A DNA stretch of 64,000 bases, taken from Mercurialis annua (lineage: Eukaryota; Streptophyta; Magnoliopsida; Malpighiales; Euphorbiaceae). The translations under genes were made by a program, and so were the position numbers. The DNA is taken from NCBI RefSeq assembly GCF_937616625.2, contig NC_065571.1, forward strand, positions 19,033,701 to 19,097,700. Reading direction: 5' to 3'. Of the stretch, positions 1 to 7,582 are shown piece after piece (position 1 is the first letter of the stretch; each line of letters opens with the position of its first letter). The notes under the pieces are model-generated. The model saw only the letters and a list, made by a program, of their open reading frames with translations, searched no databases and was not told the DNA's origin.

Positions 1-280
1 TTAGTGACGGATCTAAAATCCGTCGCTAAACACCACATTAAATTGGCGGGAATGATCCCGCCAACTTTAGCGACGGATTTTCCGTCGCTAATGTTGGCGG
101 GAGTAGTCCCGCCAATTGTTTTGATAAAATTTAGCGACAGATTTTAAAATCCGTCGCTAATTACTGGCGGGAATACTCCCGCCTTTTATTTTCCGCAATT
201 AGCGACGGATTTTAAAAATCCGTCGCTAAATTATGCCTTTTGCGACGGAATTTAGTGACAGATTTCAAATCCGTCGCTAA
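1..280. repeat. CACTA subterminal repeat array, inner block
   Basis: About eleven copies of the motif AGCGACGGATTT or its inverse ATCCGTCGCTAA occur here, mostly as facing pairs that form imperfect palindromes (for example near 68-90, 134-160 and 203-229). In CACTA elements such subterminal repeats are the known binding sites of the TnpA-type protein; that role is inferred here. Confidence 0.8.
45..183. repeat. Three copies of an 18-bp GC-rich palindrome
   Basis: GGCGGGAATGATCCCGCC at 45-62, and close variants at 96-113 and 166-183, share GGCGGGA/TCCCGCC arms and a variable 4-base centre. They alternate with the GCGACGGA pairs. They form a second palindrome class within the CACTA end. Function unknown. 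Confidence 0.7.
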
Positions 281-619
281 TTTTCAATGTCAAAAAAAAT
301 TAAAAGGCATCTAATATTATTTAAGATAGTATTTAATAAAAAATAATTATTAATTTTTTAATTAAATTTATATTATTTTAATATAACGTTTTTATTTATA
401 AAATAATAATTAAATATTATTTATGAAATAATAATTATATATTATTTATTTATTTAAAGTATATAAATATTTTAATAAAATTATTAATTATAAAAAAATT
501 ATCTTAGAATGCGGGTTTAAATTATGGAAACAAATATTTGTTGTTTTTAGTTACATTTAAGTATAATATACATAAATATATAACATGAATATGAGCTGGT
601 TAAGGTGGAGTTGTGCGCG
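281..619. other. AT-rich non-coding spacer inside the CACTA end
   Basis: This stretch is almost pure A/T runs from about 290 to 590. I see no ORF, repeat or terminal structure in it. Confidence 0.5.
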
Positions 620-686
620 GGAGAACTACAAGGTTAAAGAGTCTTGAGTGGGAGCAATGGAAGGATGGGTGACCTACTGGGAAGTT
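620..686 (+). other. 5S rRNA-like fragment (degenerate)
   Basis: The segment includes GGATGGGTGACC followed by TACTGGGAAGT, which matches the conserved 3' half of plant 5S rRNA (GGATGGGTGACCTCCTGGGAAGT). Upstream, AGAACTACAAGGTTAAAG followed by a degenerate GGGAG block lines up in order with the 5S AGAACTCC..GTTAAGCG..GGGCGAGAG region containing the internal promoter boxes. It is too short and diverged to be a functional 5S gene. The source could be a 5S unit, a 5S-derived SINE or the LTR of a Cassandra-type TRIM, which is known to carry 5S sequence. It lies between two CACTA subterminal arrays, so it probably sits inside that transposon. Confidence 0.6.
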
Positions 687-823
687 AGCGAAAATTGACA
701 GGTGGATGCGGGTGGGTGATTTAACTCAGGTGGGTGAGTGACGGAGGGCGCGGATGAGGGATTGATTAAATAAAAAATTTATTTTACGATGTAATTTTTA
801 AATTTTTAAATTTTTTAAAAATT
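687..823. other. Non-coding spacer inside the CACTA end
   Basis: A G-rich stretch with repeated GGTGGGTGA words (about 706-745) is followed by A/T-rich sequence. I see no gene here. Confidence 0.4.
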
Positions 824-1045
824 AGTGACGGATTTAAATCCGTCGCTAAATCCGTCGCTAATTAGCGACGGATTTAAAATTCCGTCGCTAAAACGGAGAC
901 CAAAATCCGTCGCAAAATTTTTTTCCCGTCGTTATCAAACGTTGCGACCAAAAAGTTTGCGACGGACTGTTTCCGTCGCAAATCCGTCGCTAAACGTGTT
1001 TAGCGACGGATTTTGGTCATTTAGCGACGGAAAAATCCGTCGCCA
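824..1045. repeat. CACTA subterminal repeat array, outer block
   Basis: About thirteen copies of GCGACGGA or TCCGTCGC in both orientations lie within 25 bp of the transposon terminus. A 78-codon open frame across them is a by-product of the repeats, not a gene. Confidence 0.8.
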
Positions 1046-1066
1046 AATGACTGTTTTCTAGTAGTG

Positions 1067-1073
1067 TTTGTTA
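1067..1073 (+). repeat. Last 7 bp of the copia 5' LTR
   Basis: TTTGTTA is identical to the last 7 bp of the copia 3' LTR (5493-5499) and lies between the CACTA end and the primer binding site. The rest of this LTR should lie left of the window, beyond the CACTA element. Confidence 0.7.
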
Positions 1074-1085
1074 TGGTTTCAGAGC
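1074..1085 (+). promoter_or_regulatory. Copia primer binding site
   Basis: TGGTTTCAGAGC differs at one base from TGGTATCAGAGC, the site complementary to the 3' end of plant initiator tRNA-Met used to prime minus-strand synthesis. It abuts the LTR remnant directly. Confidence 0.8.
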
Positions 1086-1260
1086 CTACTTCTTAATATT
1101 AGTAGCTTTGATTTTAGTTTTTCGTTCTAGATTTTGGGTTGATTATCTTTAGTCAACATTTTTGTTTTGAGATTTTCGGTTTCTCCCCGAATTTGTTTCA
1201 TTTAGGTTGATTAATCTTTGAATCAACATTTTTTGATTTAAGTTTCTCATTTTTCTGAGA

Positions 1261-2196
1261 ATGTCTACCGAAAATAATTTTGGAAGAACTCTTGGTGAGA
1301 ATTTGGCTATCAGGTTTACAGGAAAGAACTATGCCGCATGAGAATTTCAATTCAGAATGTTTTCAAAAGGAAAAGAACTATGGAGTCATATGGATAGGTC
1401 GTCTTTTGCTCCTAAAGATTCGAATGAACTAAATCAATAGGAGGCAAAAGACGCTCGGATCATCTCTTGGATTTTAGCATTGGTTGAAAGTCATATGGTG
1501 AACAATTTACGATCCTTTGAAAAAGCTCAAGATATATGGAATTATCTGAAGCGCGTATATCATCAAGATAATATGGCACGCCGCTTTCAACTTGAATTTG
1601 AGATTAGTAACTACAATCAAGGCAATCTATCTATCGAACAATATTATTCTGGATTTCTTAATTTGTGGAGCGAATATTCTGGTATTATCTATTCAATAGC
1701 ATTAAAGGAGGCCTTAATCTGTCTTCAAGAGGTTCATGAAGATAGTAGGAGAGATTAATTTTTGATGAAATTACGACCAGAATTTGAGGTTGCCCGAGCT
1801 AGCTTATTGAATAGGAATCCAGTTCCTTCGTTGGATGCATGCTTTGGTGAGTTATTACGAGAAGAGCAAAGAATGGCTACACAAGCTATCATAGGTGGTT
1901 CTAAAGAAACATATGATGTTGTGAATGTTGCTTATGCTGCTCAAGGAAGGAACTGAGGAAAAACGCCAACGCAATGTTACAATTGGAAGGAGTTTGGGCA
2001 TATTGCCCGCAATTGTACTAAGAAGTTTTGCAATTATTGTAAGCAGAAGGGACATATCATCAAGGAATGCCCTACACGCCCACAAAATCGGCAACCTCAA
2101 GCCTTTCACGCAGCCACTTCAAATTCTTCACCTACTACTACTAGCAATAATCACTCTACAATTACCCCAGAAATTGTACAACAAATGATTATCACC
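1261..2196 (+). pseudogene. gag: Copia gag (nucleocapsid) with four in-frame stops
   Basis: One frame from the ATG at 1261 reads a copia gag: an N-terminal region, the retrotransposon gag (UBN2-like) core at about 1480-1900, and two zinc knuckles at about 1976-2080. The first knuckle reads CYNWKEFGHIARNC, so the second cysteine of the CCHC box is replaced by tryptophan. The second knuckle, CNYCKQKGHIIKEC, is complete. Stops interrupt the frame at 1339 (TGA), 1438 (TAG), 1756 (TAA) and 1954 (TGA). By family comparison each stop replaces a Trp, Gln or Arg codon and can arise by a single C-to-T or G-to-A change. Gag would package the retrotransposon RNA into cytoplasmic particles. This copy cannot make a full protein. 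Confidence 0.85.
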
Positions 2197-2625
2197 TCTT
2201 TTTCTGCTCTTGGGCTTAAAAGTGAAGGTAAGCCTGTTCCTTCATCTTGGTTTGTCGATTCTGGAGCCTCTAATCATATGGCTGGTTCAGCTGATTTTTT
2301 TGCACAATCTACGAAAATATACTGGCTCTCAAAATATTCAGATTTCTAATGGAAGTAATCTTCTGATTACATCCATTGGTGATATTAGACCTTCTTTTCA
2401 TCATGTCTTCGTTTCCCCTGGATTGTCTACTAATCTCATCTCGGTTGGCCAAATTGTGGATAATAACTGTGACGTACACTTATCTCGTAATTGTTGTCTT
2501 GTGCATGATCAGATATCAGGGAAGGTGATCGCGAGGGGGCCTAAAGTTGGCAGATTGTTTCCGCTACAATTTAATGTTCCTAAAGTTGGCAGATTGAAAA
2601 TAAGGCTGAAAGTTGGCATAAACGG
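2197..2625 (+). pseudogene. pol: Copia protease and pre-integrase region, frameshifted
   Basis: The gag frame runs on into WFVDSGASNHM (about 2248-2280), the aspartic protease active site (Asp-Ser-Gly) of copia elements. Near 2310 the reading moves by one frame, and the rest of the protease (ISNGSNLLITSIG, then a GLSTNLISVGQ block) is read from the frame open at 2210-2665. Around 2600-2625 it returns to the gag frame. A direct repeat CTAAAGTTGGCAGATTG occurs at 2541-2557 and again at 2580-2596, with a partial third copy at 2608-2618. This local duplication probably explains the damage before the pre-integrase domain. Confidence 0.75.
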
Positions 2626-3504
2626 TTGGGTCATCCAAACAATGCAATTTTGTCAAACTTTATGAAACGTTGTTTTCTTGGTAAAGGTAAGTGTTCTGAC
2701 CAATTTCCATTTGATTGTTCTACTTGCAAACTATGTAAAAGTAAGATTTTACCATTTCCTACCCATGGAAGTCGTGCAAATAAATGTTTTGAGATAATAC
2801 ATTCTGATGTTTGGGGCATTACTGCTGTTATTTCACATGCGCAGTACAAATATTTTGTGACGTTTATCGATGATTATAGCCGTTTCACATGGATTTATTT
2901 TCTACATACCAAAGATGAGGTGTTCGCTATTTTTCAAACCTTTTTGGCTTATGTTGAGACTCAATTTTACACTAGTATTAAGGTTTTGCAGTCTGATAAT
3001 GGAGGTGAATACATGTCACGAGATTTTCAAGCCTTTCTACAACAAAAAGGTATCATCTCTCAACAATCATGTCCTTATACTCCTCATCAGAATGGGATGG
3101 CTGAACGCAAGAATCGTCATTTGTTGGATACAGTTCGAACTTTACTTTTGGAGTCTTCAGTTCCGCCTAAATTTTGGGTGGAAGCTTTTTCCGTTGCAGT
3201 ATATTTGATTAATCGACTACCTTCTCAACAATTGGAACTTGATTCTCCTTACTATCGCATGTTTGGTGTACATCCCGATTATCACAGGCTGCACATATTT
3301 GAATGTGTTTGTTTTGTTCACTTGCCGTCAAACGAACGCCACAAACTTAATGCTCAATCAGTAAAGTGTGTCTTTATGGGTTATAGTTTTACCCAAAAAG
3401 GATATCTATGTTTTGACGTTGATGCTAATCGTATGCGTACTTCCAGAAATGTGATTTTCTTTGAGCACCAATACTATTTTCAGCAACACATACCTTTTTT
3501 TTGA
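2626..3504 (+). pseudogene. pol: Copia integrase (pre-integrase zinc finger and DDE core)
   Basis: The open frame begins in the GAG-pre-integrase motif (GHPN, then Cys pairs around residues 31-37) and continues through the integrase core. The catalytic triad is visible: Asp61 in HSDVWG, Asp124 in QSDNGGEY and Glu160 in HQNGMAERK, with the standard 35-residue D-E spacing. Downstream is the GKGYLCFD-like region that copia integrases carry before reverse transcriptase. The frame ends at a run of eight T (3495-3502), where a one-base slip moves the polyprotein into the next frame. Integrase would join retrotransposon cDNA to chromosomal DNA. This is the least damaged domain of the element. Confidence 0.9.
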
Positions 3505-4711
3505 TGATGTTCACCTTCCAAGCTTTGATGACACTCCTTCAATAATTGAGCGTTTTAAGCCAGGTCTTGTCTACAATCGACAACAACCTCCCTCATCACA
3601 TATCCTTCATGATCTTGTTCCAGTGTCTATTCCAATGGCAACTCGACGATCTTTACGTACAATTCGTCCTCCTGATATGTACGGTTACTCAGCTGTTTTA
3701 GCAGATACTATAGTTCCTACTTGTTATTCTGTAGCAACAAAACAAGCATGTTGGATAAAGGCCATGCAAGAAGAACTTCAAGCTCTTCAAGAAAATCATA
3801 CTTGGGATATTGTTTCTTGTTCTATTGATGTTAAGCCCATCGGTTGTAAACAGATATATTCTATTAAGCTAAGATCTGATGTCTCACTTGACCGATACAA
3901 AGCGAGATTGGCGGCACTCGGTAATCGACAAGAATATGGGGTGGATTATGATGAAACATTTGCTTTTGTAGCAAAAATGACAACGGTACGACTTGTTCTA
4001 GCTATTGCTGCCTCTAAGGGTTGGTCCTTAAAACAAATGGATGTTAAAAATGCTTTTCTACATGGTGATCTTAAAGAAGAGATTTATATGACTCCTCCGA
4101 AAGGGTTATTTTCTTCACCATCTTCTGATGTTTGTAAGCTCAAACGTTCATTGTATGGTTTGAAACAAGCACCTCGTGCTTGGTTTGAAAAATTTCGCAA
4201 CACACTTCTGAAGTTCTCCTTTGCCCAGAGCCAATATGATTCCTCATTGTTTCTTTGCAACACAGCCAAAGGAATCGTTTTACTTTTGGTATATGTCGAT
4301 GATATTGCTATTACAGGGAACGATCTTGACTTGATTTTCAAACTGCAAGAACATCTCCAAAAATCTTTTCATATGAAGGATTTAGGTCGTCTGCAGTATT
4401 TTTTGGGTCTACAAGTGCATTCTACATCAACTGGTACTTTCTTACATCAATATAAATACACTCAAGAAATAATTTCTTTGGCCGGTCTTCAAGATGGTTG
4501 TTCTGTTGATACTCCTATGGAAATAAACGTTAAATATTGTCGTCAGGAAGGTGATTTTCTTTCCGATCCTTCTATGTATAAACAACTGGTGGGGAGCCTG
4601 AATTATCTGACTATCACTCGGCCTGATATTTCATATGCTGTTCAGCAAGTAAGTCGGTTTATGCAAGCACCAACGCATCTACACTTATCAGATGTACGTC
4701 GTATGATTTGA
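3461..4711 (+). pseudogene. pol: Copia reverse transcriptase
   Basis: The true domain starts after the T8 frame change near 3502. It carries RYKARLAALGNRQEYGVDY, the catalytic QMDVKNAFLHG block (Asp194 of the open frame), SLYGLKQAPRAW, and the YVDD box at residues 278-281 (LLVYVDDIAITG). All belong to copia-type RVT_2 reverse transcriptase. The frame stays open for 416 codons and ends at TGA 4709-4711, where relatives have Arg before YLQGT; the RNase H domain follows in the same frame. A few core residues differ from family consensus (for example Phe-Val-Ala in place of Pro-Val-Ala before KMTT), which fits an inactive copy. Confidence 0.92.
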
Positions 4712-5154
4712 TATTTGCAAGGTACTATTGGCCGAGGTCTTTTCTTCCCTGTGAATTCTCCCATTCATTTATATGCATATATTGATGCTGATTGGGCTGG
4801 CTGTTCTGATACTCGACGTTCAATTACTGATTGGTGCATGTTTCTTGGTAACTCTCTTATTTCTTGGAAAAGTAAGAAGCAAGATCGTGTGTCTAAGTCA
4901 TCCATTGAGTCTGAATATCGGGCTATGTCCTCTGCCTGTTCTGAAATAGTTTGGATTCGAGGACAATTGGGTGAACTTGGATTTCCTCAAATTGATCCTA
5001 CTCCTTTACATGCCGATAACACTAGTGCAATACAAATTGCTGCTAATCCAGTATTTCATGAGCGTACCAAGCATATTGAAGTGGATTGTCACTCTATTTG
5101 AGACGCTTATGATAATCATGTTATTTCTCTACCACATATTACCACTGATCTTTA
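4712..5154 (+). pseudogene. pol: Copia RNase H and polyprotein C-terminus
   Basis: Directly after the TGA at 4709 the same frame continues with YLQGT, then AYIDADWAGC (RNase H Asp), KSSIESEYRA (Glu), LHADNTSAI (Asp) and the HERTKHIEVDCH signature that ends copia polyproteins. A second TGA at 5100-5102 replaces the Arg expected after the CHSI sequence. The remaining C-terminal tail runs to a TAA at about 5152-5154. The domain would degrade the RNA strand during reverse transcription. Confidence 0.9.
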
Positions 5155-5246
5155 AACTGCAAACATTTTACTAAGGCTCTCTCACATCATCGACATAAGT
5201 TTTTTGTTGGCAAATTGATGCTTTCTGACCACCCACCATCAATTTC

Positions 5247-5254
5247 AGGGGGGA
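5247..5254 (+). promoter_or_regulatory. Copia polypurine tract
   Basis: CAGGGGGGA immediately precedes the 3' LTR and is the expected plus-strand primer. Confidence 0.75.
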
Positions 5255-5339
5255 TATCAAGGATAAATATAATATCTAATTAGTTTGTTATAACTTGTAA
5301 TTATTAGTATAGATCTTGTAATTATTAATGTAGATATTT

Positions 5340-5438
5340 ACTTGGCCACTACTCCAAGTCTTATACTTGGCCACTACTTCAAGTCTTATACTTGGCCTGT
5401 ACTCCAAATTTTATACTTGGCCATTACTCCAATACTTG
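5340..5438 (+). repeat. Four tandem 25-bp units in the copia LTR U3
   Basis: Units start with ACTTGGCC at 5340, 5365, 5390 and 5415. They lie just upstream of the TATA box, as repeated U3 enhancer elements do in other copia LTRs. An enhancer role is inference. Confidence 0.75.
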
Positions 5439-5448
5439 TATATAAATA
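5439..5448 (+). promoter_or_regulatory. Copia LTR TATA box
   Basis: TATATAAATA lies about 50 bp before the LTR end and just after the 25-bp repeats, a position consistent with a U3 promoter. Confidence 0.6.
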
Positions 5449-5499
5449 GCTCTACACTTGATGAAATGGATTATTCATTCAATCACACAAACTTTGTTA

Positions 5500-7098
5500 A
5501 CCTTCGGGTGTTAGAACTAGTCCGAGAGCTAAAAGAAAGTCGAAGAAGACATTCTAACTTTAAGAATGTTGGTTTCATTTAGAGGCCGGACTATTCTACG
5601 ATTAGCAAACATAGTCGACTATGGGGTCGATAATGTGACAAGTTATGCAACTTGTTTACTCTCGAGTCTAAATAACTATTGAGTTAGAATCTCACTCGAG
5701 ATCTATTTGATAAATGTCCTAAGTTCGATAAGGAGGCCTACTAGCGGACAAGGAGCTCAAGGAGCTTACGCTATTATAAGCGAAGATTTTGGATAAGCAA
5801 GAAGTGAGTATATTTTACTTACTCACATTATTGTACTAAAATTATATTATATACTATATAAATAGTATTTAAATGCATCACTTGAATTGCTTAGAATGAG
5901 TTGCTTTGATTGATTTGCCTTAGATTGAATTGTTTGAATTGAATGGTTTTGGATTGAATTATTTGTATTGGCTGACTAGATTGAATTGGTTTGTGTCGTT
6001 TGTATACGGCTTATTTATATTGCTTTGTATATGCAACTTGTGGTGTGTATTTGGTTTGTATTAGAGATGTGGTCACAGTCGAGTCAAGTGTAGACGACAA
6101 ACATAGAACGAGACCAACTAACTGACCATGGTGCCTCTAGGATGTGTGAAGGTGTGGAACTTTTGTGAAGTTGTGTGGTGTGAACTCGGTGGAATTATCC
6201 CGAGATTTTTATGTCTGGTTAATTGATCCCAGAATTTGTGTCTGGTGATTAGCCCAGAATTGGTGTGGAAGTTTTGTGAAGTTGTGTGGTGTGAACTCGG
6301 TGGAATTATCCCGAGAATTTGTGTCTGGTTGATTGATCCCAGACTTTGTGTCTGCTGATTTTCCCAGAATTTATGATGGATTGAAAAGGCAATACCTTCG
6401 TTAATACTAGGCAAATACCTAGAGTGATATAAGTCGAAGACTAAGACTTGTTTGAATTGCCAATTTGCCTAGTTGAATTGATTTAAAAAATATGTATATG
6501 AAATGGTTGTATTTGTTTAAAATGGTTTTAAAATGCGATGCTATTTTGATAATAGGGTATGTAACGTATAACTCACTCAGTCTCGACTGACCCCCCAACA
6601 GTGTATGTTGCATGTGTATGGTCCATGACACGATGAATGTTTACCTTAGTTCCAGGAGTCCTTATGTACAGGATGAAGGAGTCAATCAGTAGTGCTGCAG
6701 TAGGATTGAGTCCTAGTCTATGTATGTTTGTTTGTCAAATGGTTTTCATGTATGATAAAACTCTGATATATGTGTCATGTTTTGACTTCCGCTTTAAAAC
6801 TGTTTGCTTTGATTTGTTTTGATTTGTTTGGGAATAGGTTGTGCTAGGATGTGGGACATCGCATGGTAGGACCCTTGTTCCTATGTGACGTTTTCAGATT
6901 TTAAACAGACGTTAGCATACGTCTAGCCTTGGAAGGCATTATTTTTATGAAAACGTGTTATGTATGTAAGAAGATTTGTATGTTTGATTGTATTTGCAAA
7001 AAAAAAATTTATAATGTTTTTAAGGCTTGTTACGGGTTTTGGAACTACCATTCCCATTCCCTAGCGCCGGCCGCGGTTCGAGATTTAGGGTCGTGGCA
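5500..7098 (+). repeat. Element A 5' LTR, distal 1.6 kb
   Basis: It aligns with the element's 3' LTR from about 12364 onward (shared blocks such as GACAAGTTATGCAACTTG and the GAGGCCTACTAGCGGACAAG box). It ends TAGGGTCGTGGCA at 7098, next to a canonical PBS. Internal landmarks are the CTCGGTGGAATTATCCCGAG repeats at about 6184-6320, ACCCCCCAACAGTGTATG at about 6592 and the conserved CCATTCCCATTCCCTAGCGC block near 7047. The proximal part (about 1.16 kb by the 3' LTR) is separated by the copia and CACTA insertions and lies left of the window. Confidence 0.85.
6184..6320 (+). repeat. CTCGGTGG..ATCCCGAG motif array in A's 5' LTR
   Basis: AACTCGGTGGAATTATCCCGAG is found at about 6184 and about 6294, each followed by TGTCTGGTTNATTGATCCCAGA-like words. 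The same motif recurs in the LTRs of A, B, C, F, G and I. Confidence 0.7.
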
Positions 7099-7102
7099 AA
7101 GG

Positions 7103-7118
7103 TGGTATCAGAGCAATG
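7103..7118 (+). promoter_or_regulatory. Element A primer binding site
   Basis: TGGTATCAGAGCAATG lies 4 bp after the LTR end and matches the plant initiator tRNA-Met complement exactly over its first 12 bases. Confidence 0.88.
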
Positions 7119-7534
7119 TTTAGATTCATAGTCATTGCTCGTATATGACTGATGTCTGTTTGTACCTAGGTTGATGTTGTCACTAGGTTAAGCTAGGAAC
7201 TACTACCGCTGTAAGAATCGAGTCATTTCTCTTCACATATTCTTAGGTTTTAGAGGTTCTCAGCCATCCCTTTGGGATATAAGACTGCGATATACGAGTG
7301 CTTGTGGTCTAGACGATTCGAATCGATGCTTTAATAGCAAGCATAAAACAACATGGAATACTGTCGGAGTCATTCGACAGTAATACGAGGGCAATTTGTG
7401 GAAGAAGTATGGATGCAAAGAAGCGAAGCGATATGGGGAATTCATACTGGTTACAGATTTAAGGATCCGGAAGAAACTTACAAAAGCTAAAGGTATAACC
7501 AGTAATGGTCATTCATTTAAATGATTTTAAAATT

Positions 7535-7582
7535 ATAATTGTGCCTAGACAAGAGACGTCATTGCCCATATGCACAATCATG
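7535..7582 (+). repeat. Shared internal module, deleted form (A)
   Basis: ATAATTGTGCCTAGAC at the left and TGCACAATCATG at the right are the two inverted ends of the module seen at about 160-220 bp in other elements. The centre is missing here, leaving 48 bp. Confidence 0.6.

Larger units (their letters stand above)
1..1066. mobile_element. CACTA (En/Spm-like) transposon, one terminal region
   Basis: The right end reads TTTTCTAGTAGTG (1054-1066), the reverse complement of CACTACTAGAAAA, which is the usual terminus of plant CACTA DNA transposons. Inside this end lie many direct and inverted copies of a GCGACGGAT-type motif, the subterminal repeat arrangement typical of the superfamily. The other end and any transposase lie left of the window. 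The base right after the end begins TTTGTTA, which is also the last 7 bp of the neighbouring copia LTR, so the element inserted inside that LTR. The expected 3-bp target duplication would be TTT (1067-1069); its partner is outside the window. Confidence 0.85.
1067..5499 (+). mobile_element. Decayed Ty1/copia LTR retrotransposon
   Basis: The order is LTR remnant, PBS, gag, protease, integrase, reverse transcriptase, RNase H, polypurine tract, 3' LTR. Integrase before reverse transcriptase defines Ty1/copia. The 5' LTR is cut by the CACTA insertion, which leaves only its last 7 bp. The element lies inside the 5' LTR of gypsy-like element A: sequence right after 5499 matches A's own 3' LTR from about 12364. 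Stops and frame changes in every domain show it is inactive. I cannot assign a copia lineage with confidence. Confidence 0.93.
5255..5499 (+). repeat. Copia 3' LTR (about 245 bp)
   Basis: It begins TATCAAGG right after the polypurine tract; the expected start is TG, so a G-to-A change is inferred. It ends ACTTTGTTA, matching the 7 bp left of the 5' LTR. It contains a 25-bp tandem repeat and a TATA box. The sequence after 5499 resumes element A's LTR (ACCTTCGGGTG, compare ACCTTCAGGTG at about 12365), so the 5-bp target duplication should be ACCTT or AACCT. Confidence 0.8.

Noticed and set aside
620..686. Functional 5S rRNA gene
   Set aside because: Only part of the 120-bp gene is recognisable, with many differences and no tandem unit or terminator.
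1..1045. Regularly repeated short motif resembling a CRISPR array
   Set aside because: Copies are in both orientations with irregular spacing, the setting is a plant genome, and a CACTA terminus lies beside them.
825..1061. 78-codon open frame on the plus strand
   Set aside because: It lies wholly in the CACTA subterminal repeats and its repeated residues simply reflect the repeat unit.
7103..7118. tRNA-Met related sequence as a tRNA gene
   Set aside because: Only the 3'-end complement is present, at the correct distance from an LTR. It is a primer binding site.
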